A DNA stretch of 64,000 bases from Ahniella sp. (GCA_016712105.1 JADJRU010000004.1:124001-188000), one strand, 5' to 3'. Shown: positions 10,588 to 21,300, numbered from the stretch's first letter. The notes: generated from the letters alone by a model not told the origin. Numbers and translations: made by a program.

Positions 10588-10837
10588 CTGGAATTCCTTG
10601 ATTTGGGGACGCAACATCCCGCCGACACCAGGTCGGGGCACGCGCATGGACCGTTGGTTCGAAGTCCGAGCCGTAGACAGCCCGGGACGCGGACAGGCCT
10701 TGGGCTCGAACACACACATCAATCGTCCGCATCTCGGCGGAGTCGTCCCGGTGTCACAAGTTCTGATCCGGGCGAAGGTCAGATGCTGCGTTGATCGAAC
10801 GTCCCCGTCGGTACGGCGCGACACATTGCGGGACGGA

Positions 10838-12067
10838 TCAGCCCAACCCGTAACCTCGATGCCCGACGATGACACCTGGCTGAAGTTCGCGAATTCGCTG
10901 CACGCCCGCCTGACGCATGGCGATCAACAACTCGCGGCGCAAAATGGCGAGCACTCTTTCGACGCCTTCCTGACCGAACGATGCGAGGCCCCAGATGTAG
11001 GGCCGGCCAATACCAACTGCGGTGGCGCCAAGCGCAAGCGCCTTGAAGATATCGGAACCTCGACGGAAGCCGCTGTCCACCAGAACCGGCACCCGACCAC
11101 GAACGCCGGCCACCACTTCAACCAGACTGTCGATCGCTGCGCGACCGCTGTCTTCGGCGCGCCCACCATGATTCGACACCACGATGCCGTCCACGCCATG
11201 TTCGACCGCCAGTTCAGCGTCTTCCCGCGTCACGATGCCCTTGATCACCAGTTTGCCCGGCCAGATCTCGCGCAGACGATCAAGATAATCCCAGCTCATG
11301 TCGAGCGGTGCGGTGGACATCACCTTCGACATATCGAGTCCGCTGAACATTGGTTTGCGGGCCAGGGTCTCGCCGAAGGATTTCGGGTTCTCGAGATGGC
11401 ACGCCGAACAATCGCGCGAATCCATCCGGGCACCGCGCTGCATGGTCAACCGATTGGAGCCGCCTTGCAGATCCACCGTCAACACGAGCACAGGGCAACC
11501 TGCCGCTTCAGCGCGCTGAACCAAAGCACGAGTGATGTCCCATTGGTCGGTAGGGTAGAGCTGATACCAGATGGGTTCGCCGCGAGCCTGGCTCACTTCC
11601 TCGATCGAGACCGATGAAACCGTCGACAGGACCTGCAGATGTTTCATCGATTTGGCGGCACGAGCAACGGCCAACTCACCGTCGGCATGGAAAGCACGCT
11701 GACTGCCGATCGGATTCAGGAAGATCGGCGAGTCCCAGGTGCTGCCAAAAAGCTGCACCGACAGATCGATGTTGCGCAGGTCCGTCATTCGGCGAACCCG
11801 CATTTGATAATGCTCGAACGCATCAGTGTTGGCGCGCAGCGTCGCATCACCGTCTACGCCAGTCGCCAGATAGGCAAAATGGGCCGGGGGCAGGATCGCG
11901 CGCGCTGCCCGCTCAAAATCGAAGACGTCCAAAGCTTCATCTGCGGAAGTGATCGGTGTAGCCGCGTCTTCCGCGAAGGCCCTCATCGAGGGTCCGAAAC
12001 CCGCCAGTAGTGGCGCCGCCAACATCGACTTCAAAAGGCGCCGGCGCGCCGGTTTGCCATCAGTCAT
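10838..12067 (-). CDS. FMN-dependent alpha-hydroxy-acid oxidase/dehydrogenase (lactate oxidase-like)
   Basis: 409 residues, intact. It oxidises L-2-hydroxy acids such as lactate or glycolate to 2-keto acids on FMN. Evidence for the family: FAYLATG near residue 65, WYQLYP near 165, the catalytic-base box VSNHGGRAED (about 300), then VPVLVDSGFRRGSDIF and GATAVGIGRPYIWG, which bind the FMN phosphate. The N-terminus RRRLLKSMLAAPLLAGFG with the following FAEDAA looks like a Tat signal, so the enzyme is probably exported with flavin bound, which is unusual for the cytoplasmic or membrane-bound LldD type. The true substrate cannot be told from sequence. Confidence 0.85.
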   Translation of the reverse strand: MTDGKPARRRLLKSMLAAPLLAGFGPSMRAFAEDAATPITSADEALDVFDFERAARAILPPAHFAYLATGVDGDATLRANTDAFEHYQMRVRRMTDLRNIDLSVQLFGSTWDSPIFLNPIGSQRAFHADGELAVARAAKSMKHLQVLSTVSSVSIEEVSQARGEPIWYQLYPTDQWDITRALVQRAEAAGCPVLVLTVDLQGGSNRLTMQRGARMDSRDCSACHLENPKSFGETLARKPMFSGLDMSKVMSTAPLDMSWDYLDRLREIWPGKLVIKGIVTREDAELAVEHGVDGIVVSNHGGRAEDSGRAAIDSLVEVVAGVRGRVPVLVDSGFRRGSDIFKALALGATAVGIGRPYIWGLASFGQEGVERVLAILRRELLIAMRQAGVQRIRELQPGVIVGHRGYGLG

Positions 12068-12325
12068 GGTCTGTCCCTTCCGCAGTCGGGGAATGCGGGG
12101 CCAGTATGAGGCACAGAGTGATCGGATGCCATCTTCACGTCACGATCACGAGACTCCCTGATTTCAGCAGCGGACGACGATCAATCCGCTATGTGTGGTG
12201 CCGCACAGTCAGGCTCGAGTGTCGGCGCCATGGTGCCGAACACCTGCCCGCCTCAGACGCGGTCGAGACTCCACGGAGTGTTTCCGTGCCGGCAGCGAGC
12301 AGCTGCGCAGCCATACCCAGAGTTC

Positions 12326-14035
12326 ATGCCCATGCCCGGCTCGTCGCCATCCGGTTCGAACGCAGGCGGTCTTCAGATCGTTGAGCAGGAGGCCCTGCGC
12401 CAGCGCGCCCTGCTCAAGGCCGAGGCGTTGCAGAACGCGATCCTTGAGAGCGCCAGCTTTGCCATCATCGCCACCGACGAGACCGGCATCATCCAGCTGT
12501 TTAACGTGGGCGCCGAACGCATGCTCGGCTACGAGGCCCGCGAGGTCGTCAATCGGATCAATCCCAGTGACATCCACGACCCGACCGAGGTGATGGCGCG
12601 CGCGAAGGCGCTGAGCATCGAGCTGGGCACCCCGATCCAGCCGGGTTTCGAGGCGATGACCTTCAAGGCCTCACGCGGCATCGAGGACATCTACGAGCTA
12701 ACCTACATCTGCAAGGATGGCAGCCGCTTTCCGGCCATCATTTCGGTCACCGCATTACGTGACGAAGATCAGGCTGTAATCGGTTTCCTGCTGATCGGCA
12801 GCGACAACTCGGCACGCAAGCAGGTTGAATTGGATCTCCAGAATGCCGTGCTCGAGGCCGACAAGGCCAACCTTGCCAAATCCGACTTCCTGTCCAGCAT
12901 GAGCCATGAACTGCGCACTCCGCTGGGCTCGATCCTTGGATTCGCCCAGCTGATCGAATCGGGATCGCCACCGCCGACACCGGCGCAGAAACGGAGCGTC
13001 GAACAGATTCTCAAGGCGGGCTGGTATCTGCTCGGCCTGATCAACGAGATCCTTGACCTCGCGATGGTCGAATCCGGCCACATGCTCCTGTCGCTGGAGC
13101 CCGTTTTGCTGGGCGAGGTGCTGGAGGAATGTCACAACATGGTTGGCCCGAAGGCCGAGCAACACGGCATCCGTCTCGGCTTTCCGCAGTTCGTCGGGCC
13201 CTGCCACGTGCAGGGAGATCGTGTGCGCATCAAGCAGGTGATGCTCAACCTGTTGTCCAACGCGATCAAGTACAACCGTTCCCGTGGCTGGGTCGAGGTC
13301 TCATGCATGGTGAGCCCGCAGAACCAGATTCGCATCCAAGTACAGGACAGCGGCATGGGACTGACTTCCGCCCAGTTGGCACGGCTGTTCGAGCCGTTTA
13401 ATCGACTGGGTCAGGAAACGGGCGCGGAGACGGGAACCGGCATCGGTCTCGTCACGGCCAAACGACTGGTCGAACTGATGAACGGCAGCATCGGCGTGCA
13501 CAGCGTGGTGGGCGAGGGCAGTGTGTTCTGGATCGATCTGCCGCGCGCAACGACCGTGCCGGGCCTCGTCGAGCCGCCTGATGCCGTGTCCGAGCGTGTG
13601 CGCGCGGTGGATGGTTTGCAACCGATTCGGACCCTGTTGTACGTCGAGGACAATCCAGCCAACCTGATGCTGGTGGAAGACCTGATCTCGCGCCGATCCG
13701 ACCTGCGTTTGCTCAGCGCACGGGATGGCCACACCGGCATCCAGATTGCCCGGAAGACTCAGCCCGACGTGATTCTGATGGACATCAATCTCCCTGGCAT
13801 CTGCGGCATCACTGCACTCCAACTGCTCCGAACCGATCCGACAACCACGCGTATTCCTGTAGTGGCCCTGAGCGCGAACGCCCTGCCACGGGACATCCGT
13901 CGGGGTCTGGATGCAGGCTTCTTTCGTTATCTCACCAAACCCATCAAGGTCACCGAATTCATGGATACCCTCGACACTGCGCTGCGTTTCGCCAAGACCG
14001 GCATCGACGATCCGCAGGCGGAGCGAAGCTCATGA
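12326..14035 (+). CDS. Hybrid sensor histidine kinase/response regulator (PAS-HisKA-HATPase-REC)
   Basis: About 569 residues from MPMPGSSPSG; the open frame extends back to 12191, but that part looks non-coding. No membrane segments, so probably cytosolic. Order: short coiled coil; PAS domain (ILESASFAIIATDETGIIQLF, about residues 35-150); HisKA with phospho-accepting His in SSMSHELRTPLG (about 194); HATPase with N box NLLSNAIKYN, G1 DSGMGL and G2 GTGIGL; and a C-terminal receiver with LYVEDNPANLML, phospho-acceptor Asp in ILMDINLPG and Lys in YLTKPIK. Its stop overlaps the start of the next gene (ATGA), so the two are translationally coupled and probably form one phosphorelay. Confidence 0.9.
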   Translation: MPMPGSSPSGSNAGGLQIVEQEALRQRALLKAEALQNAILESASFAIIATDETGIIQLFNVGAERMLGYEAREVVNRINPSDIHDPTEVMARAKALSIELGTPIQPGFEAMTFKASRGIEDIYELTYICKDGSRFPAIISVTALRDEDQAVIGFLLIGSDNSARKQVELDLQNAVLEADKANLAKSDFLSSMSHELRTPLGSILGFAQLIESGSPPPTPAQKRSVEQILKAGWYLLGLINEILDLAMVESGHMLLSLEPVLLGEVLEECHNMVGPKAEQHGIRLGFPQFVGPCHVQGDRVRIKQVMLNLLSNAIKYNRSRGWVEVSCMVSPQNQIRIQVQDSGMGLTSAQLARLFEPFNRLGQETGAETGTGIGLVTAKRLVELMNGSIGVHSVVGEGSVFWIDLPRATTVPGLVEPPDAVSERVRAVDGLQPIRTLLYVEDNPANLMLVEDLISRRSDLRLLSARDGHTGIQIARKTQPDVILMDINLPGICGITALQLLRTDPTTTRIPVVALSANALPRDIRRGLDAGFFRYLTKPIKVTEFMDTLDTALRFAKTGIDDPQAERSS

Positions 14036-14850
14036 TCCTCAGCCAAGCCGAAATTCAGGCCGCCAACATCCTGATCGTCGACGACCAAGAAGCCAATGTG
14101 CAGCTGCTGGAGCAGTTGCTGAAGGACGCGGGTTACCAATGTGTCAGCAGCACCCGTGATCCGACGGAAGTCTGCAGCCTGCACCGCCGCAACCGGTACG
14201 ACCTGATCCTGCTCGATCTGCAGATGCCGGGCATGGATGGATTCGAGGTGATGGCCGGACTTGCCACCGACACGGGCGAATCCTACCTGCCGGTAATCGT
14301 GTTGACCGCCCAGCCCGGGCACAAGCTCCGCGCCCTGAAGTCCGGCGCGAAGGACTTTCTGAGCAAACCGTTCGATCTGATCGAGGTCAAGACGCGCATC
14401 CACAACATGCTCGAAGTGCGCCTGCTCTACCGCAAGCTGGAGGCTCACCAGGCCGAATTGGAGAAACTGGTGGAGGAGCGGACCGCGCAACTGCGAGAGA
14501 GCGAGGCACGCTTCAAAAGTCTCACGCACCTTGCCGCCGACTGGTACTGGGAGCAAGACGAGGCAGGGGCGTTTACGCGTGTCTCCGGGCCCGTAATCGA
14601 CATGCTGGGCATCGTCGTTGATCCGCTCGTAGGCACGCAGTCCAACGAAGACTCGTTGGGGTGGGACGAAACAGAGCGGGCCCACTTGCGAGCCAGCATC
14701 GAGGCGCGCAAGCCCTTTCTGGACTTCGTCCTGAGTCGCACATTGCCGAACGGGACCCAAAAGCGCTACCGGGTCAGCGGTGAACCAATGTTCGGCCAGG
14801 CCTGCCGCTATATTGGCTATCGTGGCGTAGGGGCCCAGATCCTCGAGTGA
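14032..14850 (+). CDS. Response regulator with REC, coiled coil and PAS domain
   Basis: 272 residues. The receiver domain (residues 10-125) has acidic pair and strand ILIVDDQEANVQLLE, phosphoacceptor Asp in LILLDLQMPGMDGF, Thr in IVLTAQP and Lys in FLSKPFD. A coiled coil (LEKLVEERTAQLRESEARFK) leads into one PAS domain (residues 165-272) with SLTHLAADWYWEQDEAG and RYRVSGEPMF. In relatives this layout is usually followed by GGDEF/EAL or HisKA, but the stop comes right after the PAS domain. The protein may act as a receiver-sensor adaptor, or be cut short. The start overlaps the stop of the hybrid kinase gene. Confidence 0.85.
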   Translation: MILSQAEIQAANILIVDDQEANVQLLEQLLKDAGYQCVSSTRDPTEVCSLHRRNRYDLILLDLQMPGMDGFEVMAGLATDTGESYLPVIVLTAQPGHKLRALKSGAKDFLSKPFDLIEVKTRIHNMLEVRLLYRKLEAHQAELEKLVEERTAQLRESEARFKSLTHLAADWYWEQDEAGAFTRVSGPVIDMLGIVVDPLVGTQSNEDSLGWDETERAHLRASIEARKPFLDFVLSRTLPNGTQKRYRVSGEPMFGQACRYIGYRGVGAQILE

Positions 14851-15243
14851 TTCAGCCCTTGTTTGGCGCCGCCCGCAACGCTCTGCCACATGCAACAGAT
14901 TTGCACCCTGGCCAGACTGCGAGAACGGGCGACGCAGGACTTAGAGTGCACTCGCTCGTCGAATGAGGTCAGTTGTATCTGATCAAAAGGATTACCCAAT
15001 AGATCCGTGCGGCCCCACGATTGCCGTTCAAGCAACCGAGACAATGACTCGCGCGAGCCACACAGAGTCCCCGGGAGAGCAGCGTTTTCGACCCAACACA
15101 ACAAAAGCCAGGGTAAGCAGGTTCCCGACACCGGCATTGATCACGCTCAACGCATTCTCAAAGTGACATAATATACATTCTATGTACTATTAGGCGGCAA
15201 CTGAACCGAGCCCCGGTAGCACCTGCGATTGGCGAAGTTGCCG
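14851..15243. other. Intergenic stretch, no gene recognised
   Basis: No convincing reading frame on either strand. The only structure noticed is the palindrome TACATTCTATGTA at 15174-15186 in an AT-rich patch. It could be a regulator binding site, but it faces no obvious start codon. Confidence 0.4.
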
Positions 15244-15514
15244 CTACTGACCGCCAGAAACGTTCATTACTCCCAGAAGCAACGTGATCAGAATCAAAAA
15301 ATACAGACTTTGTTTCACCTCATCGCAGGCACCTCTTGTTGAGACCTCTGCACGACCATCGACCGGGAGCGCACCAAGCTGGGGCGAAGAATCGGAGTGG
15401 CGCCTTGCCTCGGCAATACAACTCCACAGAGTACTGACCTTCGCCGAACGCGCCGATGGCGTAGATCCGCTTTGGGACCAAGTCAATCTGCTCGAAACTC
15501 GAGCCGCGGCTCAT
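15244..15514 (-). CDS. Small protein with C-terminal membrane helix, frameshifted
   Basis: The start ATG overlaps the stop of the upstream membrane-protein gene (ATGA at 15511-15514), suggesting coupling. The first frame reads FEQIDLVPKRIYAIGAFGEG to KAPLRFF. After about 15385 the protein-like sequence continues in the next frame (PQLGALPVDGRAEVSTRGACDEVKQ) and ends in one hydrophobic helix, SLYFLILITLLLGVMNV, then SGGQ. Joined, it is about 90 residues. Family not recognised. It appears to be the last gene of a small minus-strand membrane-protein cluster. Confidence 0.4.
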
Positions 15515-15967
15515 CCGTGGCGCGAGCGATACGTCGGCGGGATCACAATTCGCCCTTGGACTTTATCGTCGCTGGAAACAGATCCGGTTGCGTCAGCAAC
15601 AGAACCGAAACCAAGAAATGCAACTAAAGCAAGCGCGATTGATCCGAAGAACCACAATGGAATCATGCATTCCAAAATGTCGCTCTCAATCTTGAACCAG
15701 TCAATCCAATTGTCCGCAACGGATTTTGAGAGAGCAGCGGAAATGACACCAATACCTTTTGTGATGCCGATATTCCAACCGGCAGAAGAAGCGCAGAGCG
15801 CACACAGAACAGCGAGTACGACTCTGCGAAAACGCAAAAACAGCATCGATCGCACCAACCTAGATTGCACGCGCCCGGCCACGGCACCGACGTCCTTGGC
15901 CACAGCGACCACATCCAGCAAGTGCAGGGTAAAGCCTAAACCCCGATCAACACTATGATCCACCATG
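15511..15967 (-). CDS. Hypothetical membrane protein
   Basis: Taken from ATG at 15967, about 152 residues. Two strong hydrophobic helices (RRVVLAVLCALCASSAG and IPLWFFGSIALALVAFLGFG) flank a loop of about 35 residues ending in NWIDWFKIESD. The upstream protein has the same plan: helix, about 35-residue loop ending in HVDWLTLIANVES, helix. The two look like diverged duplicates, or two halves of one four-helix protein split by a frameshift. Not recognised as a known family. Codon use is less GC-biased than in the flanking genes. Confidence 0.4.
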
Positions 15968-16234
15968 AAACGGCGCGACTTTCGACGTTCGCAATTAGCG
16001 TCAGCCAGTCCACATGATATCCAGAAGGCAGACTCTGCCAATACGCCGCGACGTCGTCACGCGCGAACTCAATTGCGGCACTCCACGCCGCGCAGAATCC
16101 GGCGACAATACACCCTACAGACAGCGCGAATCCGCGAATTCGATTGAAAATAAAGGGTCGTAAAATGCCGACCTTGCGTAAAATCCGATGGCCACCCCAA
16201 GAAGTCCCACGAGCAACGAAACAACACTTTCCAT
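15936..16234 (-). CDS. Hypothetical membrane protein, probably frameshifted
   Basis: A strong ribosome site, AAGGAGG, lies six bases before ATG at 16234. That frame gives MESVVSLLVGLLGVAIGF, a clean membrane helix, then YARSAFYDPLFSIE before a stop. The alternative frame, which can start at 16238 only two bases after the Shine-Dalgarno, is arginine-rich at first but then gives GFALSVGCIVAGFCAAWS, a loop with HVDWLTLIANVES, and helix WWIIVLIGV. The best reading is one protein that changes frame near 16140. Function unknown. It would be the first gene of the cluster. Confidence 0.4.
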
Positions 16235-16451
16235 ACATCGCCTCCTTGTCTATGCAGCGACCTGCAACCAGAAAAGCTCCAAAATCCCAATATTCTCGTC
16301 ACACTTGGCGTGTTGGGTATCAGAGCTTCCGACCAGTCCCGGTAAAGAATGCAGCTAGTGAATGACACAACCGCCTCTCGGACATCCAAAAATCAGAGGC
16401 GGATTCCAACCCTTTGCGTCGCACTGGAGTCGCGTGTGGCCCCGAACAGTG

Positions 16452-16622
16452 TTAGCAAGCGATAGCGGCTGAATCCTTTTTGACTCGGAAATACACGATG
16501 GGTGCGCTCAGCGAAACGAAATTGACGCGACGCCAAGAAGAACAGCCCTCAGTCTCAAATTCCGAGACGGACATGAATTTGCCCAGATATCGACCATCCG
16601 TTACCGGCGAAATCATAAACAC
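16452..16622 (-). CDS. Small hypothetical ORF, uncertain
   Basis: Minus-strand frame of about 56 codons reading VFMISPVTDGRYLGKFMSVS, then SEFETEGCSSWRRVNFVSLS to VKKDSAAIAC and stop. The composition is protein-like. GTG at 16622 or ATG at 16616 are the start options, and neither has a clear ribosome site. It may be the C-terminal remnant of a larger gene. Reported at low confidence because the opposite strand is open too. Confidence 0.25.
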   Translation of the reverse strand: MFMISPVTDGRYLGKFMSVSEFETEGCSSWRRVNFVSLSAPIVYFRVKKDSAAIAC

Positions 16623-17109
16623 ACCAGTTTGCCGTCTTCGCCGAGGAGGTTTAGATCAGGCGAAGTAGACAGTTCATTCTCGCGAGCGAGATGAGCTCTA
16701 TCCGATGGCTACTGGGCCCCTAATTTTTGCGGCAGTCCACCTAGGGCCCTTTCGTGCCGATGCTAGTGCGCCCTCTTTCCGCTTGTGCTGTTGATTTGAT
16801 TTGCACGGAATCCAAAAAATTGGGCTGCAGCTGCCCCAATTGAGTAGCCTGCGAATTGATCTCTTTTCCGGCGCGACCAATCAAACAATGGGCGCGGTCT
16901 CAAGCAAATGATCGGCCGGACCGCCTAGGTTTGGCTTAGGTTGGCTGCACTAGGTTCATTCACCACGTGTCGGTCAGTCGGGTAAGTCTGCTTGTTAAGG
17001 CGGTGCCGAGATGGGGGCGGATTTGGCCAAATTCGAACCCTCCTCGGTGGCGCAGCGAAATAGCGGGCAAACATCGAATTCAGCGCCCTGCCCTTGAACT
17101 CCTCTCCCA
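16623..17109. other. Intergenic stretch, no gene recognised
   Basis: Mixed-composition DNA upstream of the dead integrase. No frame longer than about 60 codons looks coding, and no tRNA cloverleaf was found. An attachment site of the neighbouring integrase could lie here, but no duplicated core is visible. Confidence 0.35.
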
Positions 17110-17168
17110 CGATAGTGGATGACTATCGCGGATATCATCCCCATTACGTAGTAAATACTGCATAGTAT
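17110..17168 (+). promoter_or_regulatory. Two short inverted repeats upstream of integrase
   Basis: CGATAGT-GGATG-ACTATCG (17110-17128) is a perfect seven-base inverted repeat. ATACT-GCAT-AGTAT (17155-17168) is a second inverted repeat that overlaps the possible integrase ATG at 17167. They lie where an operator or recombination accessory site would be expected. Function is inferred from position only. Confidence 0.3.
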
Positions 17169-18253
17169 GAAACACTCAAGACAGTCCAAACGCCTGCTAA
17201 CCGCGTCAGCGGAACTCGTTTTCGTGCTGCCGGCGCAGCCTCTCGAGTCAAACCACTGAAGCGGTTCGCGAACCCCTTGCGGAAGCCACAGCCGCGAACA
17301 CGACCCGCAGCTACGCAACGGCACTCCGCTACTGGGCCGGCTGGCATCAGGCGCGCTAAGGCTCTGATCTGCCCTTCCCCGTCGCCGAAGCCGCGGTGAT
17401 CCAGTTCATCGTCGATCATCTGGCGTGCCGATATGTAGACGGGTTGACCTGGGAACTGCCGGACGCCGCGGATCGGCAGCTCCTTGCAAGTAGCCTCAAA
17501 TCCGCGTTGGGTCCGCGGAAGCTCAACACTGTCATCCACCGCGTCGCCGTGCTGTCAACCGCGCATCGACTCAAGCGATTGCCGAATCCCTCCTTACAAC
17601 CGGCCGTGCGTGCAGTATTGAGTCGGTGTCGTCGCGCGTCGATTAAACGCGGCGAGCGCCCAACCAAGAAGAGCGAGGTCGCCAAGACCGAACTCGAAGC
17701 CATGTTCGCGACCTGTGATGGAAGTTTGGAAGGAATTCGGGATCGCGCGCTGCTGTGTTTTGGCTTTTCAAGCGGCGGACGTCGGCGTAGCGAGATCGCC
17801 GCGGGCAGCATGGCGGATCTACGGCGCACCGGACCGGCTGCGTTTATCTACCGACTCGAGCACAGCAAGACGACTCAGGCTGGGCCGAGCGCGAATTCGA
17901 CACCGGACAAGCCGATCCTGGATCGCAGTGCCGCAGCCCTCGCCGCCTGGCTCGAAGCATCATGAATTGCCGAGCGAGCGATCTTTCGGCGATGGTGGAC
18001 GACACGCATCGGCCCTGCCCTGTCGCCGGCGGCCATTGGTGGGATCGTGCAGCGGCGGGTCAAGCTGGCGGGGCTCGAGGGGGTTTTTGGTGGTCACAGT
18101 CCGCGGTCGGGCTTTGTTACTGAGGCGGGTCGCCAAGGCGTTCCGCTGGCTGCGGTGGTGCAAATGACAGAGCATCGTGCAGTCTCGAGTGTGGTGGGAT
18201 ACTTTCAGTCAGGTTCTGCACACCAAAATCCGGCCTCCCGTCTTCTAGAGTGA
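17167..18253 (+). pseudogene. Tyrosine integrase, disrupted by in-frame stops
   Basis: Remnant of a site-specific recombinase of about 330-360 residues. One frame, from about 17260 to 18253, shows ATAANTTRSYATALRYW (core-binding domain), RDRALLCFGFSSGGRRRSE (catalytic Arg region), RLEHSKTTQ (Lys), GGHSPRSGFVTEAG (H-x-x-R) and MTEHRAVSSVVGYFQSG (His and nucleophile Tyr). It contains a TAA at 17357-17359, where Tyr is expected, and a TGA at 17963-17965. The first 30 codons from ATG 17167 are in another frame. Unlike the indel-type breaks elsewhere, these are substitution-type nonsense changes, so true decay is likely. It sits directly upstream of the restriction island it may once have moved. 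Confidence 0.8.
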
Positions 18254-18352
18254 GGGCGCCAGCGATAGACTCGCCAAGGATGGATTTGCGCAATATTCAG
18301 CGCAGGAACAACTCGGGAACTGCGGCGTAGGAGCGGAAGATGAAAGACTCAA

Positions 18353-21300
18353 ATGGCGCATGACATTAGCGGTCGAGCTAGAAACTTCGGCTTCCTCGCC
18401 GAACACGCGCCGCTTCTGGCCGATCTCGGAGCATCAGCCGAGAGGCTGTTCCCGTTCGACCCCGCCAGCTGCGTGCTCAAGCTGCGCCTGCTGGCGGAGT
18501 CGCTGACGCAAGAAGTCGCTTCCCAGGAATCGGTCTGCGCCTCCAACAGCCAACCCAGGCCGAACTGCTGCGCGCCGTAGACCAGCGTCTGGGCCTGGAC
18601 GCCCAGGTGCGCCAGATGTTCCATTTGCTTCGAGTTCGCGGCAATGCAGCCGCGCATCAGGTGGCCCACGGCATCGGGTACCGCGAAGGTATCGAAGCGC
18701 TAAAGGTCGCCCGTGAAGTCGCTCTGTGGTTCCACCGCAGTTTCGGATCGGACCCGGACTTCAAACCGGGCCCGTTCATCTTGCCCGATGATCCCAGCCA
18801 GAGACTGGTCCAGTTACAGCAGCAAGTGGCCGCCTTGGCGAAAGATCTCCAACAGGCCCAAACGCAACAGGCCGCCAAGGAACAACTGGCCACGCTGCTC
18901 GCAGCACAGTCCGTGCAAGAGCGCGAGCTGGCGATACGCGCGCAAGAAGAGCGCGGCATCTACGAAAGTCTGGCTGATGAGGCCAGCACCCGGTACGCCG
19001 CGCTGAAAGCGGATTTCGACGCCAAGCTGCAGGCCGCTGCTGCCAAGCCCGCAGCAGCAACTGCACAAGACGTTCAGCGCTTCTCGCAGCGAGCCTTCCG
19101 GGCGGCGCAGCAGGTCACGATGGACGAAGCGGCCACCCGCCTGCTGATCGACCAGATGCTCCGTGATGCAGGTTGGGAGGCCGACACCAACGCCCTCTCA
19201 CGCACGCCAAGGGCACGCGGCCGGATCGCCAGCGCAACCTGGCCATTGCCGAGTGGCCAACCCAAGGTAAGCAGAGTGCCGACTACGTGCTCTTTGCCGG
19301 CCTGTCGCCAATGGCCGCTGTGGAAGCAAAGCGCCTGAACATCAACGTCGCCGGCAAGATCGGCCAGGCAGAGCGTTACGCCCGCGGCTTTGGCCTCAAC
19401 GCCGAGCATGAGCCGGCCTGGCTGGCCGAAGGTAGAGATGTGCCTTGGCCTGACGGCCAGGGCGGCAGTTTCAGGTGCCGTTTGCCTATTCGTGCAATGG
19501 CCGGCCGCTGATCAAGCAGAGCCCTGAGGCCAGTGGCACGTGGTTCCGCGATGTGCGCCAAGCCTCCAACCTGGCCAAGCCGCTGCAAGGATTCCATTCG
19601 CCTGATGGCTTGCTGGACCACTGCGTCGCAGCACGCCTGATGCCGAGCGCGGTTGCAGCAGGAGGGATCTGCGTACCTCGGGTTGCGTGACTACCAGCAG
19701 AAGGCCATCGCAGCCGTCGAATCGGCACTGGCTGCCGGGCAGACGAACTGCCTGCTGGCGATGGCCACCGGCACGGGCAAGACCCGCACCATCATCGGGC
19801 TGATCTACCGATTGCTCAAGGCCGAGCGATTCCGCCGCATCCTGTTCCTGGTGGACCGCACAGCCCTGGGCGCCCAGGCTCTGGACGTCTTCAATGAAGC
19901 ACCGCTGGAGCAAAGCCAGCCGCTGTCCAGTATCTACAACATTGCTGAACTCGGCGACATGGCGGCCGAGGCCGAAACCCGCGTTCAGGTGGCAACAGTG
20001 CAGGCCATGGTCAAACGCATCTTCGCCAGTGATGGCCCGCCCGCTGTCGATACCTTCGACTGCGTGATCGTGGACGAAGCACACCGCGGCTACACGCTGG
20101 ACCAGGATATGACCGAGGGCGAGCTCGCCCTGCGCGACCAGGCCCAATACTTGTCCACCTATCGCCGCGTGCTGGACTACTTCGATGCCGTCAAGGTAGG
20201 TCTTACGGCCACGCCGGCAAGACACACCACAGAAATCTTCGGCCGCCCGGTCTACACCTATTCGTACCGCGAGGCCGTGGCCGACGACTGGCTCATCGAC
20301 CATGAACCGCCCATCCGCTACCAGACCCTGCTCAGCCAGCTCGGCATTCATTTCGACAGCGGCCAGCAGGTGGAAGCCATCAACTTGAGCACCGGCGAGA
20401 TCGAATCGGCCGAACTTGAAGACGAGTTGCATTTCGAGCTGGAAAGCTTCAACAAGCGCGTCATCAACCAAGACTTCAACCGCGTCATCTGCGAACAATT
20501 GGCGCAAGAGCTGGACCCGATGGGCGAAGAGAAGACCATGATCTTCTGCGCCACCGACGCCCATGCCGACATGGTGAAACGCCTGCTGGGCGATGCTTTC
20601 AAGGTCGTGCACGGCAAGCACTACAATCAGTCGGCGGTGGAGAAGATCACCGGCGCTTCCGACAAGGTGGACCAGCTCATCCGCCGCTACAAGAATGAGC
20701 GATACCCCAGCATCGCCATCACGGTGGACCTGCTCACCACTGGCATCGACGTACCGCCCATCTGCCACCTCGTGTTCATGCGCCGCGTGAAGTCGCGCAT
20801 CCTGTACGAACAGATGATCGGTCGCGCCACGCGCCGCTGCGACGAGATCGGCAAGACCGTTTTCAAGATCTACGACCCGGTTGACCTGTACGCCACGCTG
20901 CATGCCGTCAACACCATGCAGCCACTGGTGAAGGACCCCAAGGTCACACTGGAGCAACTGCTCGACGAGCTGAACAACCCGGCCGCGCTTGAGGCGCCCG
21001 GCAGCACGCCCGACCGCAGCCACGCGCACGACGTGCTGGACCAGCTGAACCAGAAGCTCATGCGCGTGCTGCGCGACGCCGCTCACAAGGCTGAGAAGCA
21101 CCCGGCCTTGCGGGCACGCATGGACGCACTGGAACAGCAATGGGGCGTGGCGCCGCAGAATCTGCACCGCCACCTGCACGATCTGGGCCGAGTAGGCGGC
21201 CCACAGGCCGCAGCCGACTACCTGCGCCACAACACCCGGCTGCTTCTGCAGTTGGCCGAGGTACAGCAGTTGCTCGGCACGGCGTACATGCCGGTCATCT

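Noticed and set aside
10588..10875. N-terminal extension of the glycine-zipper protein
   Set aside because: It overlaps the oxidase gene, is Arg/Pro/Thr-rich noise, and the ATG at 10587 has a proper ribosome site.
17000..17060. tRNA gene suggested by TTCGAACCCTCC
   Set aside because: No acceptor stem or anticodon arm can be folded around the T-loop-like bases.
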